Assembly: GCA_046758085.1 (NCBI GenBank)
Contig: JBHHZP010000009.1
Span: forward strand, 1-42,282
Length of the DNA stretch: 42,282 nucleotides
Reading direction: 5' to 3'
From: VRUB01 sp046758085
Lineage (GTDB): Bacteria > Pseudomonadota > Gammaproteobacteria > Acidiferrobacterales > SPGG2
Positions 18,258-26,553 of this stretch are shown piece by piece; within the stretch, counting starts at the first letter, position 1; every line of letters starts with the position of its first letter. Both the position numbers and the translations under genes were made by a program. Under the pieces are notes generated by a model. It searched no databases. It was not told the DNA's origin and was given only the letters and a program-made list of their open reading frames with translations.

Positions 18258-18962
18258 GTGACTACAGATTACCTGAGAGCCGCAAGCGATCGCATCGACG
18301 CCTGGCTGCCGCAGACGCAGTGCACACTATGCGGTTACCCGCGGTGCCGCGCTTATGCCGAGGCGGTGGCTCGCGGGGAGGCGGACATAAACCGCTGCCC
18401 GCCCGGCGGCGACGTGACGATCGAGGCGTTGGCCAAGTTACTCAAGCGCCCATTCAAGCCATTGAACCCCGCTTGCGGTGTGCCAAAGCCGCGGCTACTG
18501 GCGATCATCGATGAAACCGAATGCATCGGCTGCACGCTGTGCCTGACCGCTTGCCCGGTCGATGCAATTCTCGGTGCTGCGAAAAAGATGCACACTGTGA
18601 TCGCGACCGAGTGCACCGGTTGCGAACTGTGCCTTGCGCCGTGTCCGGTGGATTGTATTGCGCTGGTGCCCTACCCGTGCGAGGACAACCATGGCGATTG
18701 GCCGTGGCCACAGTACTCCCGCGAGCAGGCGGAGCGGGCGCGTGCACGTACTGAAGCCCGACTGCGCCGTCTGGGGGAACGTCATAAGACGCGTGCCGCA
18801 CGACGGGCACCGCGCACGGCGGCGATATCATCAAGACACGACGACGATGCGCGTAACGAGACGAAAGCCGAAATCAGGATGGAGATACGGGCGGCAGTCC
18901 AACGCGTGCGTGCAAAGAAAAAACCATGGCGCGCCTCCGGTCGAAACAGCCGGGAGAGTTGA
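18258..18962 (+). CDS. rsxB: RsxB/RnfB-like ferredoxin without membrane anchor
   Basis: This is an electron-transfer protein related to the B subunit of the Rnf/Rsx complex. It has the four-cysteine Fe-S domain CTLCGYPRC...CPP (C22, C25, C30, C47) and two 4Fe-4S ferredoxin motifs starting CIGC (C89-C99) and CTGC (C119-C129). The N-terminal transmembrane helix of classical RnfB is missing, so the protein should be soluble, and none of the genes rsxA, C, D, G or E is nearby. The last 90 residues are basic and low in complexity. The metG-rsxB-nth order recalls E. coli, with the rest of the rsx operon gone. The start is GTG. Confidence 0.88.
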   Translation: MTTDYLRAASDRIDAWLPQTQCTLCGYPRCRAYAEAVARGEADINRCPPGGDVTIEALAKLLKRPFKPLNPACGVPKPRLLAIIDETECIGCTLCLTACPVDAILGAAKKMHTVIATECTGCELCLAPCPVDCIALVPYPCEDNHGDWPWPQYSREQAERARARTEARLRRLGERHKTRAARRAPRTAAISSRHDDDARNETKAEIRMEIRAAVQRVRAKKKPWRASGRNSRES

Positions 18963-19015
18963 GGTCGCAGTTGGTGCACTGAAGCGCCAGGGCTATGGGC
19001 GGAAACCACTTCACG

Positions 19016-19651
19016 ATGAATGCAGCCAAGCGGCGGACACTCTTTGAACGGCTTGCGCGCGCCAACCCCTCGCCTACCACCGAGCTTAAGCATCGAACGC
19101 CCTTTCAACTGCTTATCGCGGTGATGTTATCTGCTCAGGCAACCGACATCAGTGTCAACAAGGTCACGGCGGAGCTCTTCAGGGTTGCCCGCACCCCGCA
19201 AGCGATGGTGGGGCTCGGCACAGAGCGCCTCAAGAGATACATCAAAACTATCGGCCTCTATAACACCAAAGCGGCCAACATCCTCAAGACCTGCCGGATC
19301 CTTATAGCCCGACATGGTGGTCGGGTCCCAGGAACGCGCAAGGAACTCGAGGCGCTCCCGGGTGTGGGCCGCAAGACCGCCAATGTGGTCCTCAATACCG
19401 CCTTCGACAAACCCACGATCGCGGTAGACACGCATATTTTTCGCGTGGCGAACCGGACCGGGCTTGCTCCCGGCAAGACCCCTCTGGCTGTGGAGGAGGC
19501 GCTGCTCAAGGCGGTCCCGCCGCAATACCGCCGGCATGCCCACCACTGGTTGATTCTGCATGGCCGTTACACGTGCGTGGCACGCCGCCCTCGCTGTCAC
19601 GCGTGCGTGCTCTATGATTTGTGCGAATATAGCGATAAATTACCGTTATGA
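19016..19651 (+). CDS. nth: Endonuclease III
   Basis: Nth is a bifunctional DNA glycosylase/AP lyase that removes oxidised pyrimidines. With the ATG at 19016 it has 211 residues, exactly as in E. coli, and the catalytic K120 (GVGRKTANVV) and D138 (AVDTH) fall at the same positions. The 4Fe-4S cysteines C187, C194, C197 and C203 show the x6-x2-x5 spacing. A second in-frame ATG 21 bases upstream would add seven residues. The stop overlaps the next gene's ATG (ATGA). Confidence 0.96.
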   Translation: MNAAKRRTLFERLARANPSPTTELKHRTPFQLLIAVMLSAQATDISVNKVTAELFRVARTPQAMVGLGTERLKRYIKTIGLYNTKAANILKTCRILIARHGGRVPGTRKELEALPGVGRKTANVVLNTAFDKPTIAVDTHIFRVANRTGLAPGKTPLAVEEALLKAVPPQYRRHAHHWLILHGRYTCVARRPRCHACVLYDLCEYSDKLPL

Positions 19652-20754
19652 GCCGCCAGCTTGTCGCCACAGGTCTGAGCCGGGGTGGTCGCACATCCAT
19701 CGATCACGCCTCGCGTGCGGTCAGCCAAGCGCTGGAGCGCGTCGGCCTGAGCCACGCCAATAGCGTGTTGCTTTTTCTTTCACCGGATTTCGCAAGCAAT
19801 CCAGAGCCTGCGTTGCGTGCGGCGGCTCGCGCGGCGGGTTGTACCCAGGTGATCGGTTGCACCGGCGCGGGTGTGTTAACCGATCAGGAATGGGTGTTAG
19901 ACAGCCCGGCTGCTGCAGCGATGGTTTTTGGTGGCGCTATCCGTCTAGGACTGCCCTGCGCGGGGACAGCGGGTACTCATCCCATTTTAAGCCTGTGCAC
20001 GCCGTCGGGTCTCGCCGCCGACTGGCTCGACATACCCACGCCGCGCATCGGCGCAGTCTCCGCTGACCTCGAAGGTGAAGGGCCGTTCAAGGTGTGGCAC
20101 GGCAGTCGAATTGCCGAGGGTGGATTTGTCGAGGCGGTCATCGAAGGTGTGGATACAGCTATTAGCGCTTCGCAGGGCGTGCGTGCGCTGACATCACCGA
20201 TTGAGGTAGCGGAGGTTCATGGCTACGACGTGCTGCGCCTTGGGAATTACCCCGCGCTTAACGTGCTGGTCAAGGCGCTACCAGCGGGCGTTCGAGGAAT
20301 GGAGCGCATTCCCTTGCACCTTATTATGGGAGGCGTCACGTTCGGGGATCCAAATACGGCGATTCGCGACGGCCGATACCGGCTAAACCATATCGTGTCG
20401 GCCAACCTCAACGACAAGTCCATTACGCTCTCTCACCCACTTAATCGCGGGGAGCGCCTGTTCTGGGCGATGCGCGATGCGCTGGCGGCCGAACGGGACA
20501 TGCGCACCAGCATTGCCAACACCGTCGAGACGCTGGGAAGCGAGCCTGACTTCGCCTTCTTATTTCCGTGTATGGGTCGTGGTCCTAACTTCTTCGGTAA
20601 CCGCGATCGAGATCTCGAACTGCTAAGGGAGCGCTTCCCGAGCCTACCTATCATCGGCATATACGGGAACGGCGAAATCGGCCCGCTGGATGAGACTAAC
20701 CATCTTTACCAGTACTCGGTCGTGTTGGGGCTGTTCCACACACGCCCCGCGTGA
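19648..20754 (+). CDS. FIST domain protein
   Basis: This 368-residue protein has FIST_N (about 30-220, with VIGCTGAGVL near 68) and FIST_C (about 225-360, with FLFPCMGRG and PIIGIYGNGEIGP). FIST domains are proposed small-ligand sensors, possibly for amino acids, and are often fused to signalling domains. Here the protein stands alone with no output domain or transmembrane segment. It overlaps nth by four bases and is followed after three bases by the DUF1841 remnant, so the three form one transcription unit. The ligand is unknown. Confidence 0.88.
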   Translation: MSRQLVATGLSRGGRTSIDHASRAVSQALERVGLSHANSVLLFLSPDFASNPEPALRAAARAAGCTQVIGCTGAGVLTDQEWVLDSPAAAAMVFGGAIRLGLPCAGTAGTHPILSLCTPSGLAADWLDIPTPRIGAVSADLEGEGPFKVWHGSRIAEGGFVEAVIEGVDTAISASQGVRALTSPIEVAEVHGYDVLRLGNYPALNVLVKALPAGVRGMERIPLHLIMGGVTFGDPNTAIRDGRYRLNHIVSANLNDKSITLSHPLNRGERLFWAMRDALAAERDMRTSIANTVETLGSEPDFAFLFPCMGRGPNFFGNRDRDLELLRERFPSLPIIGIYGNGEIGPLDETNHLYQYSVVLGLFHTRPA

Positions 20755-20757
20755 AAC

Positions 20758-21207
20758 TTGCTATTTGGGACCGAGCGCGATCAGACACGTGCTGTATTCT
20801 TTCGTGCGTGGCGAAAATTCCGTGAAGGTGGCTCGCTTGCAGGCGTCGAGCCCGTGGTGGTCAATATCGCGTTGCAGCACCCAGAGGATCATGCGGTACT
20901 TGACAACCCGGAAGCTTACTGGGAGCACGACTTTCATTCGCGTGCCGCCCAATCGATTCCCTTCCTGCATATGGGGCTGTAAATTACGATTCATGAACAA
21001 CTGAGCACAGATCGCCCACCGGCCATTCTGGCTGCCTACCATGCATTACGCTCTCGTCTTGCTGACGCGCACGCCGTAGAGCATCGGCTGATGGACTGCC
21101 TGGAACAGACGTTATGGCATGCCCAGCCTGATAGGCGCGAACCGTCTGCAAGCAATTACCTTGAGTGCGTACGCCAGGATCTGACCCGGCACAAATCCTT
21201 CCTGTGA
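20758..21207 (+). pseudogene. DUF1841 gene interrupted by one in-frame TAA
   Basis: The frame begins at TTG 20758 with MLFGTERDQTRAVFFRAWRK and reads to HMGL, where TAA at 20980-20982 stops it after 74 residues. The same frame continues without any shift through ITIHEQLSTDRPPAIL, DAHAVEHRLMDCLEQ and NYLECVRQDL to a TGA at 21205-21207. The whole is a normal-length DUF1841 protein of about 149 codons, whose family usually has HMGLH at the stop position. Codon choice after the stop looks undamaged. Possible explanations are a very recent nonsense mutation, a base-call error or readthrough. The function of DUF1841 is unknown. Confidence 0.85.
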
Positions 21208-21461
21208 GTCATCCAGGGAAACTTTACCTTCGCCTGGCAGTCATATCGAAAGATGCCATGTCAGCGGCATCCCGAATCGCTGCCGTTTCCAAGGCCGAAT
21301 CAAATACCACGAAACACTCGCCCTCGTCAGCGGGAGGTCAGGCAAAAACAATATAAACAGTGGGCGCATTTCCCGATGCCATGGTTTCGTTGACCCATTT
21401 CCTTTCGGAATAACCTATGGGATGATCTGCGCCGCCGTTTTCCGGAGTTCGCGCGACGAGC
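21208..21461. other. Intergenic, possible decayed gene on minus strand
   Basis: No intact gene is visible in the gap before arsS. On the minus strand a frame reading MLVARTPENGGADHP ... PTVYIVFA is stopped by TGA but then continues as ADEGECFVVFDSALETAAIR for a further stretch with protein-like composition. This could be a remnant, perhaps of a small alpha/beta-barrel protein of the DUF4242 type, but the match is weak. Confidence 0.3.
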
Positions 21462-21489
21462 ATGACACTAATATGTATTTCTATATATT
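21462..21489 (+). promoter_or_regulatory. Candidate sigma70 promoter for arsS
   Basis: ATGACA, a 16-base AT-rich spacer and TATATT match the sigma70 consensus at five of six positions in each box. Transcription would begin about 25 bases before the arsS start codon. No operator for an ArsR-type repressor was recognised. Confidence 0.5.
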
Positions 21490-21519
21490 TCACAACACAC
21501 GCAGGTAAACACCAAACCG

Positions 21520-22512
21520 ATGATACAAACCGCGATAAGAATACGTCCCACCAGGGAAGCCCCATCGTTTACCGAACAACTCAGTGCCTACGGCATGGGC
21601 CCGCTACGGCGGGCGGCATTATCAGAGCTGCAGGTGAATGTGGGTCGCCTCTGCAATCAGGCATGCAACCATTGTCACGTCGATGCTGGGCCCAAGCGTA
21701 CAGAGATCATGTCCTGGGAGACGATGGAAAGAATTCTGCAATGGGCCGCGCAGGCTGGTATATCCCAGGTGGATATTACTGGTGGTGCCCCCGAGCTAAA
21801 CCCGCATTTTCGCCGGTTTGTCGATGGTTTTATTGCTATCGGTGCGCACGTTACATCACGCTGCAACCTGACGGTATTGTATGAACCGGGGCAGGAAGAT
21901 CTCGCTGCCTGGTATGCACAACGGCGTGTGCGAATAATCTGTTCATTACCCTGCTACAGTCGCAAGAATGTGGACGCACAGAGGGGGAAAGGGGTCTTCG
22001 ACAAGAGCATAGCGGCGCTAAGGCAGCTGAACACGCGTGGCTACGCAATCGAAGAGTCACTGCGCCTGGATCTGGTTTACAATCCCGGTGGTGCCGCTCT
22101 GCCACCCCCCCAAGGGCAGCTCGAGCGTACTTATAAGGCACAGCTACGCGATGAGTTTGGCATTTTTTTCAATCGGCTGCTGACGCTCACCAATCTACCC
22201 ATCAATCGATTCGAACATTTTCTGCAAAAGACCGGTCAGCGGGAGTCCTACCAACAGCTGCTTTTGGACAACTTCAATCCCGATACAGTATCGGGCCTCA
22301 TGTGTCGTCATATATTGAGTGTCGATTGGCTGGCGCGCGTATACGATTGCGACTTCAATCAAATGCTCGATCTGCCGCTTGCCGCAACCCCCCGGCGTTA
22401 TCTCTGGGACATCGACGTGAACAGTCTGGAGAATAGCGCAATCCGTGTGGGTACCCATTGCTTTGGATGTACCGCCGGTAGCGGCAGTAGTTGTGGCGGC
22501 GCACTTGTTTAG
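21520..22512 (+). CDS. arsS: Arsenosugar biosynthesis radical SAM protein ArsS-like
   Basis: This is a radical SAM protein of the ArsS / rSAM-Cys-rich (TIGR04167) family. ArsS is reported to join the deoxyadenosyl group of SAM to dimethylated arsenic, giving the arsenosugar precursor. The cluster motif CNQACNHC (C45, C49, C52) has the canonical x3-x2 spacing, and the Cys-rich C-terminus ends HCFGCTAGSGSSCGGAL (C314, C317, C325). Some relatives carry selenocysteine in this tail; here all are Cys codons. The length of 330 residues is typical. No arsM methyltransferase or arsenic regulator is in the window. Two glycosyltransferase-like genes converge on it, a partnership known for this family. 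Confidence 0.88.
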   Translation: MIQTAIRIRPTREAPSFTEQLSAYGMGPLRRAALSELQVNVGRLCNQACNHCHVDAGPKRTEIMSWETMERILQWAAQAGISQVDITGGAPELNPHFRRFVDGFIAIGAHVTSRCNLTVLYEPGQEDLAAWYAQRRVRIICSLPCYSRKNVDAQRGKGVFDKSIAALRQLNTRGYAIEESLRLDLVYNPGGAALPPPQGQLERTYKAQLRDEFGIFFNRLLTLTNLPINRFEHFLQKTGQRESYQQLLLDNFNPDTVSGLMCRHILSVDWLARVYDCDFNQMLDLPLAATPRRYLWDIDVNSLENSAIRVGTHCFGCTAGSGSSCGGALV

Positions 22513-22517
22513 AAGTC

Positions 22518-22601
22518 AGTGGCGAGTAGCGAGAAAGAACTTGGAGTGCAGTGTTTTCGCTGTTTTTCCCCGTTACTAGCTACGCGCTACAAGCTACGGA
22601 T
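22518..22601. repeat. Heptamer-period repeats after arsS
   Basis: Two short 7-base-period runs flank a 35-base spacer. The first is AGTGGCG, AGTAGCG, AGAAAGA (22518-22538). The second is TACTAGC, TACGCGC, TACAAGC, TACGGAT (22574-22601). The second is loosely the reverse complement of the first, so the transcript could fold into a long imperfect hairpin between the convergent genes. Confidence 0.55.
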
Positions 22602-22621
22602 TCATCCTTGGCGCCACTCGT

Positions 22622-23272
22622 CTAGCGTGGGCCGGCAAGGATACGGTAGAGCTGCCGTCGCAGCGGTTCGTACTCTTGCGCCACGATCCAAAGATCTTCC
22701 GCCGTGTCGACATCACGCAGCTCCGGCAACTGCTCGAAGCACATGCCCAGTCGTTGTGCACGCTCTAATGTTACCCCAGCCACGTTGGGCCTACCCCAAT
22801 CGATATCCTCAAACAGAACCCGTGGTACGGTCTGCATGCCGATAAAATAGTAGCCCCCGTCGACCGCGGGCCCGATGACGTTGTGACCCTTCGCAAGCTG
22901 CTCGTGTGCGCGCTCGATAATCTCCCAACGGCACTGCGGTACGTCGCAGCCCATTATTCCTGCAGCACCGCTGCGCGCCACGCCGTCACGCAAGGCATGC
23001 ATCATTCGATCGCCAAGATCGCCGCCAGCTTGCGTCGCCAGATGCACACGATAATCGGTCGCGAGCCCCTGGAAAAGCGGATGATTCGCATCAGGTGCGC
23101 CATACAGATACACTTCGCTTGGCCAGCTATTAACCGCGAGCTCTACTGTCCGGCAAACCAGGAATGCTGCGATCTCCGCCGCTTGCTCCGCGGTGTAATC
23201 ACGCTGCAAACGTGTTTTGACCTCTCCCGGGATTGGCTGCTTGGCAAACAAGATCAGATTCGGTGATTTCAT
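22622..23272 (-). CDS. TIGR04282-type glycosyltransferase-like protein
   Basis: This belongs to the family called transferase 1, rSAM/selenodomain-associated, a nucleotide-sugar-transferase-like fold of about 200-220 residues. The N-terminus LILFAKQPIPGEVKTRL carries the nucleotide-binding loop. GCDVPQ supplies the metal-binding aspartate, and GPAVDGGYYFIG is the second conserved block; the family end DVDTAEDL is present. The ATG at 23272 lies one base past the stop of the upstream gene (TGAGATG), implying coupled translation; a GTG further upstream would overlap that gene by 50 bases. The sugar donor and acceptor are unknown. Its position facing arsS suggests a role in completing arsenosugars. 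Confidence 0.87.
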   Translation of the reverse strand: MKSPNLILFAKQPIPGEVKTRLQRDYTAEQAAEIAAFLVCRTVELAVNSWPSEVYLYGAPDANHPLFQGLATDYRVHLATQAGGDLGDRMMHALRDGVARSGAAGIMGCDVPQCRWEIIERAHEQLAKGHNVIGPAVDGGYYFIGMQTVPRVLFEDIDWGRPNVAGVTLERAQRLGMCFEQLPELRDVDTAEDLWIVAQEYEPLRRQLYRILAGPR

Positions 23273-23273
23273 C

Positions 23274-24002
23274 TCAACCCGTGCTCCTATAGCGGCGGGC
23301 CAACCGATCACCGGAAACACCAAACCAATATAAGAGTCGCAGCACCCACATCAAGACCATGATGCGGGAAATACCGTGGCGGCGCCACCGCCGCGTCGAT
23401 ACTGTCACCTTGTCGTGAATTAACGCCGGTCGTCCTAGGCGTTTCAGTCGCCTGCAAAGCTCGATGTCTTCCATCAAGCCGATTGGCGCGTATCCACCCA
23501 GCGCCTCGAAGGCCTCACGCCGTACGAAGATGGCCTGATCACCGGTCGCAATCCCACTTAGTGCCGAACGCCAGTTCATCGACCGTTCAATGAGGCGAAA
23601 TAACGGATGATGATCGTCGAGCCGCACATCAAAGCGCCCCCAAACGTGGCCACTGCGCATCACCTCACCAATGCGCTCGGCTGCGCTCACCGGCAGTCGT
23701 GTATCGGCGTGAACAAACAGCAAAATTTCGGATTGGCACGCCTGTGCGCCACGATTCATCTGCAGCGCGCGCCCGCGACTCGCTTTCAGCACACGAATCG
23801 TGCCTTTGCCGATCGCATCAGCCACTCTGCCGGCCACGTCGCACGTGGCGTCTTCGCTGCCGCCGTCCACGACAATAATTTCCCGAAAGCCTGTGTGTCC
23901 CGACAAAGCGGAAAGGCTCGCGTCAATCGCCTCGGCTTCGTTCAGTACGGGGACAACAACCGCAATCGAAGGTTGCACCGATTGATTGGCAGGCTTATCC
24001 AT
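23274..24002 (-). CDS. TIGR04283-type family 2 glycosyltransferase
   Basis: This family 2 glycosyltransferase is of the type called transferase 2, rSAM/selenodomain-associated. It shows VVVPVLNEAEAI at the N-terminus, VVDGGSEDAT, the DxD-like HADT, GDQAIFVRR, and the acceptor-side MEDIELCRRLKRLG with STRRW, all in family order. A short hydrophobic stretch (IMVLMWVLRLLYWFGV) near the C-terminus suggests membrane association. I use the ATG at 24002 (242 residues), about ten residues before the first conserved block; in-frame starts up to 24098 exist. It forms a two-gene unit with the TIGR04282-type gene. Confidence 0.87.
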   Translation of the reverse strand: MDKPANQSVQPSIAVVVPVLNEAEAIDASLSALSGHTGFREIIVVDGGSEDATCDVAGRVADAIGKGTIRVLKASRGRALQMNRGAQACQSEILLFVHADTRLPVSAAERIGEVMRSGHVWGRFDVRLDDHHPLFRLIERSMNWRSALSGIATGDQAIFVRREAFEALGGYAPIGLMEDIELCRRLKRLGRPALIHDKVTVSTRRWRRHGISRIMVLMWVLRLLYWFGVSGDRLARRYRSTG

Positions 24003-24156
24003 TGCCGCTTTTTCGTCTAATGCCGGCGCCGAGACGACCGCACGGCGCATTGATTGCAGGATTGCCCGCCCTGCGGGTGTGCCCATGCCATCGATCAACT
24101 AGGTCTCAATAACCACTCCGCGCCGAGCCCGCGCGCGGGAGATCAAAGGGTGACGC

Positions 24157-24567
24157 CTAAGTGGCCTGGCGCGCCGCGCTCGGTGCGCCCTTTTGAATCA
24201 GCTCTATCTTATAGCCGTCCGGATCCTCGACGAAGGCAATGACCGTCGTGCCGTGTTTCATCGGGCCTGCTTCACGCACGACACGTCCACCCCGTTTCTT
24301 GATTTCCGTACAGGCCGCGTAGGCATCCTCAACCGACAAGGCAACATGGCCGAAACCATTACCCAGATCATAGTGATCCGTATCCCAGTTGTGGGTCAGC
24401 TCGATCACAGCTCCCTCCGACTCCGGGCCATAACCCACGAACGCAAGTGTGAACTTTCCATCCGGATAGTCTTTTCGCCGCAACAGCTGCATACCCAGGA
24501 CTTCGGTGTAGAACTTGATCGACCGGTCCAAATCGCCAACCCGAATCATTGTATGAAGTACGCGCAT
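24157..24567 (-). CDS. gloA: Lactoylglutathione lyase (glyoxalase I)
   Basis: GloA isomerises the methylglyoxal-glutathione hemithioacetal to S-lactoylglutathione. At 136 residues it matches E. coli GloA (135), and the metal ligands H5, E57, H74 and E122 are all in place. The short length points to the nickel/cobalt-dependent class. The ATG at 24567 is preceded by a near-perfect GAGGAGG at ideal spacing, so the longer upstream frame is not used. It lies between the glycosyltransferases and argG on the same strand, with no obvious functional link to either. Confidence 0.96.
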   Translation of the reverse strand: MRVLHTMIRVGDLDRSIKFYTEVLGMQLLRRKDYPDGKFTLAFVGYGPESEGAVIELTHNWDTDHYDLGNGFGHVALSVEDAYAACTEIKKRGGRVVREAGPMKHGTTVIAFVEDPDGYKIELIQKGAPSAARQAT

Positions 24568-24715
24568 CGATCCTCCTCTTACGCCGAATCCAGAGCACCG
24601 GCAGGGCCTACACTTTGCCGTCGCTCGCAGTATGACTTCGTCGCCGGTCGCGAATAGTGCAGGCAAAATCTTGATATCGATTTGTCGACAGGTTGCCTCG
24701 CTATCAGCTACCGGA

Positions 24716-25963
24716 TTAATCTTTTCCTTGTAACTTCGACCTTGTATCTTGTATCTGCCGTTTTCCGGCTGCTATCCGCAGTCGCAGAGCGTTGAGCTTG
24801 ATAAAGCCTTCGGCATCAAGCTGATTGTAGGCTCCCGCATCGTCTTCAAAGGTAACCACCTCGGCGTCAAACAGGCTGTCCGTGTCGGAGCGTCGGCCCG
24901 TGACGGTAACGTTGCCCTTATAGAGCTTCAAGCGCACCTCGCCATTCACGGACGTCTGCGACGTGTCGATCGCGGTCTGCAACATCCGGCGCTCGGGGCT
25001 CCACCAGTAACCGTTGTAGATCAGGCTGGCATAGCGGGGCATGAGCTCATCTTTTAAATGCGCTACTTCCCGATCCAGGGTAATGGATTCAATGGCTCGA
25101 TGCGCCTTGAGCAGAATGGTGCCACCGGGGGTCTCGTAACAACCTCGTGACTTCATTCCCACGTAGCGATTTTCGACGATGTCGATACGCCCGACGCCAT
25201 GGTGCCCGCCCAACTCATTGAGTGCGCCCAGAAGCTGCGCTGGGCCCAATCGTTGCCCGTCAAGGGCAACGGCGTCTCCCCGTTCAAAGGTCAATTGCAG
25301 GTAAAGCGGCTGATCCGGCGCCTGCTCAGGGGCCACCGTGCGCGACCACATATCTTCATCCGGCTCGGTCCAGGGATCCTCGAGCACACCGCCTTCGTAG
25401 GATATGTGCAACAAGTTTGCGTCCATCGAGTAGGGAGACTCGGTTCCGCGTTTCTTCTCCACCGGAATCCCATGTTTTTGGGCGTAAGCGAGAAGCCGTT
25501 CGCGCGAGCTGAGATCCCATTCGCGCCACGGTGCAATGACGCGGATGTTCGGATTCAATGCGTACGCAGTTAGCTCGAAACGGACCTGATCATTGCCCTT
25601 ACCCGTAGCCCCGTGGGCAATAGCGTCGGCACCGGTTTCATCCGCGATCTCGACCAGTCGTTGTGCAATAAGCGGGCGTGCGATCGCCGTTCCCAGCAGG
25701 TACTCCCCTTCGTAAATCGCGTTCGCACGGAACATAGGAAAAACGAAATCGCGCGCAAACATCTCTTGCAGATCTTCTATATAGATCTCACGAACGGTGA
25801 ATCGCTGTGCCTTTTCCCGCGCGACTTTTACTTCCTCGCCTTGCCCGATGTCGGCGGTGAACGTGACGACCTCGGCAGCGTAGTTCTCTTGCAGCCACTT
25901 CAGGATCACCGACGTATCCAGCCCCCCCGAATAAGCAAGTACGATTTTTCTGACCTCTGACAT
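24716..25963 (-). CDS. argG: Argininosuccinate synthase
   Basis: ArgG condenses citrulline with aspartate using ATP, the penultimate step of arginine synthesis. The PP-loop SGGLDTS (12-18) follows the start MSEVRKIVLAY, and GYWWSPER and other conserved blocks are intact. I use the ATG at 25963 rather than one 33 bases upstream, since the family begins here. The natural protein should end at about GFIKLNALRLRI; the last 15-20 residues (including RQIQDTRSKLQGKD) are encoded by heptamer repeat DNA and look like an acquired tail. argH is not in the window. The gene is divergent from the argDF unit. Confidence 0.95.
   Translation of the reverse strand: MSEVRKIVLAYSGGLDTSVILKWLQENYAAEVVTFTADIGQGEEVKVAREKAQRFTVREIYIEDLQEMFARDFVFPMFRANAIYEGEYLLGTAIARPLIAQRLVEIADETGADAIAHGATGKGNDQVRFELTAYALNPNIRVIAPWREWDLSSRERLLAYAQKHGIPVEKKRGTESPYSMDANLLHISYEGGVLEDPWTEPDEDMWSRTVAPEQAPDQPLYLQLTFERGDAVALDGQRLGPAQLLGALNELGGHHGVGRIDIVENRYVGMKSRGCYETPGGTILLKAHRAIESITLDREVAHLKDELMPRYASLIYNGYWWSPERRMLQTAIDTSQTSVNGEVRLKLYKGNVTVTGRRSDTDSLFDAEVVTFEDDAGAYNQLDAEGFIKLNALRLRIAAGKRQIQDTRSKLQGKD
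24727..24761. repeat. Heptamer-period array inside the 3' end of argG
   Basis: Units CTTGTAA, CTTCGAC, CTTGTAT, CTTGTAT and CTGCCGT run in strict 7-base phase. They encode the C-terminal tail of ArgG on the minus strand. The array ends ten bases before the argG stop codon, with CTTTTC in between. Confidence 0.7.
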
Positions 25964-26385
25964 GTAAGCAAGCTCGCGTATAGTGTTCCAAGTCACGAGA
26001 ATTATAAGAACATATGGTGCGATGACGCCAGCATCCAGTTTGGGGCCCTCTCCCCTAACGGCGCCATGAAGCCGTGCAGCCTCACGTCGATGCGCTCACC
26101 GACAGCCACAATCGAAGATTGACATATTGCCCCTGCGATGTCGCCGTTGGCAGCGGGGTGGCCACCAATCCGGTGCCCCAGGGAGGCGCGCTTTGCCTGA
26201 CGAACTAATGTCTCCGGAGCGATTTTTTCACGCGGCGTGGGATGTACGCGCGCGGGCCACGGCCAGGACGAGCTGCGTGGCCCCCGCCCAAACTTCTCTT
26301 GCAATCCATGTAATTCTGCCTTAGGCTAAATGCCTGAGCAAACCAGTCAACAATTCGAGCTTTCATCATACAAGAGGAATGAACG
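25964..26385. other. Intergenic region argG - small membrane protein
   Basis: This 420-base divergent gap has no supported gene. Open frames on both strands lack start signals and family resemblance. The promoters of argG and of the small-peptide/PuuD-like unit should be here; the right-hand 80 bases are noticeably more AT-rich, with TTGCAA 17 bases from TAGGCT as a weak candidate. I did not find a convincing ArgR box. Confidence 0.45.
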
Positions 26386-26496
26386 ATGAAAAATCCACTC
26401 GATTCCATATGGGGCACGATCATCTCGGGTCTGGTCCTGACACTGGTGCTGTATGTCTTTGCCAAGGCATTCCTGCCGCTGGGCGGGGTTGCCTAG
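26386..26496 (+). CDS. 36-residue single-pass membrane peptide
   Basis: A 36-codon gene starts at ATG with AAGAGGAA nine bases upstream, one of the best ribosome binding sites in the window. The peptide begins MKNPLDSIWG, has one hydrophobic helix (about residues 10-32, rich in L, V and I) and ends PLGGVA. It is not a family I recognise. It lies 57 bases before a PuuD-like membrane protein and probably shares its transcript. Its size and topology recall the small accessory subunits of membrane complexes, so it may assemble with that protein. This function is inference only; the gene call rests on start signal, codon use and context. Confidence 0.7.
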   Translation: MKNPLDSIWGTIISGLVLTLVLYVFAKAFLPLGGVA

Positions 26497-26553
26497 CCAC
26501 ACACATCTCCAAGGGTGGATCGTAACCACATCTAGCTTGAGGGGGAAATAACT

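Noticed and set aside
20980..20982. Stop codon in DUF1841 as a selenocysteine or other recoding site
   Set aside because: The codon is TAA, not TGA, and no recoding structure is evident; mutation or error is simpler.
21208..21461. Calling a DUF4242 pseudogene on the minus strand
   Set aside because: Only a vague pattern match with one stop; listed as an uncertain gap instead.
22500..22512. Possible selenocysteine in the ArsS-like C-terminus
   Set aside because: All tail positions are read as Cys or Gly codons and the gene ends at TAG; no in-frame TGA is present.
26002..26304. 100-codon minus-strand frame between argG and the small peptide
   Set aside because: No homology recognised, no start signal, and it occupies the divergent promoter region.
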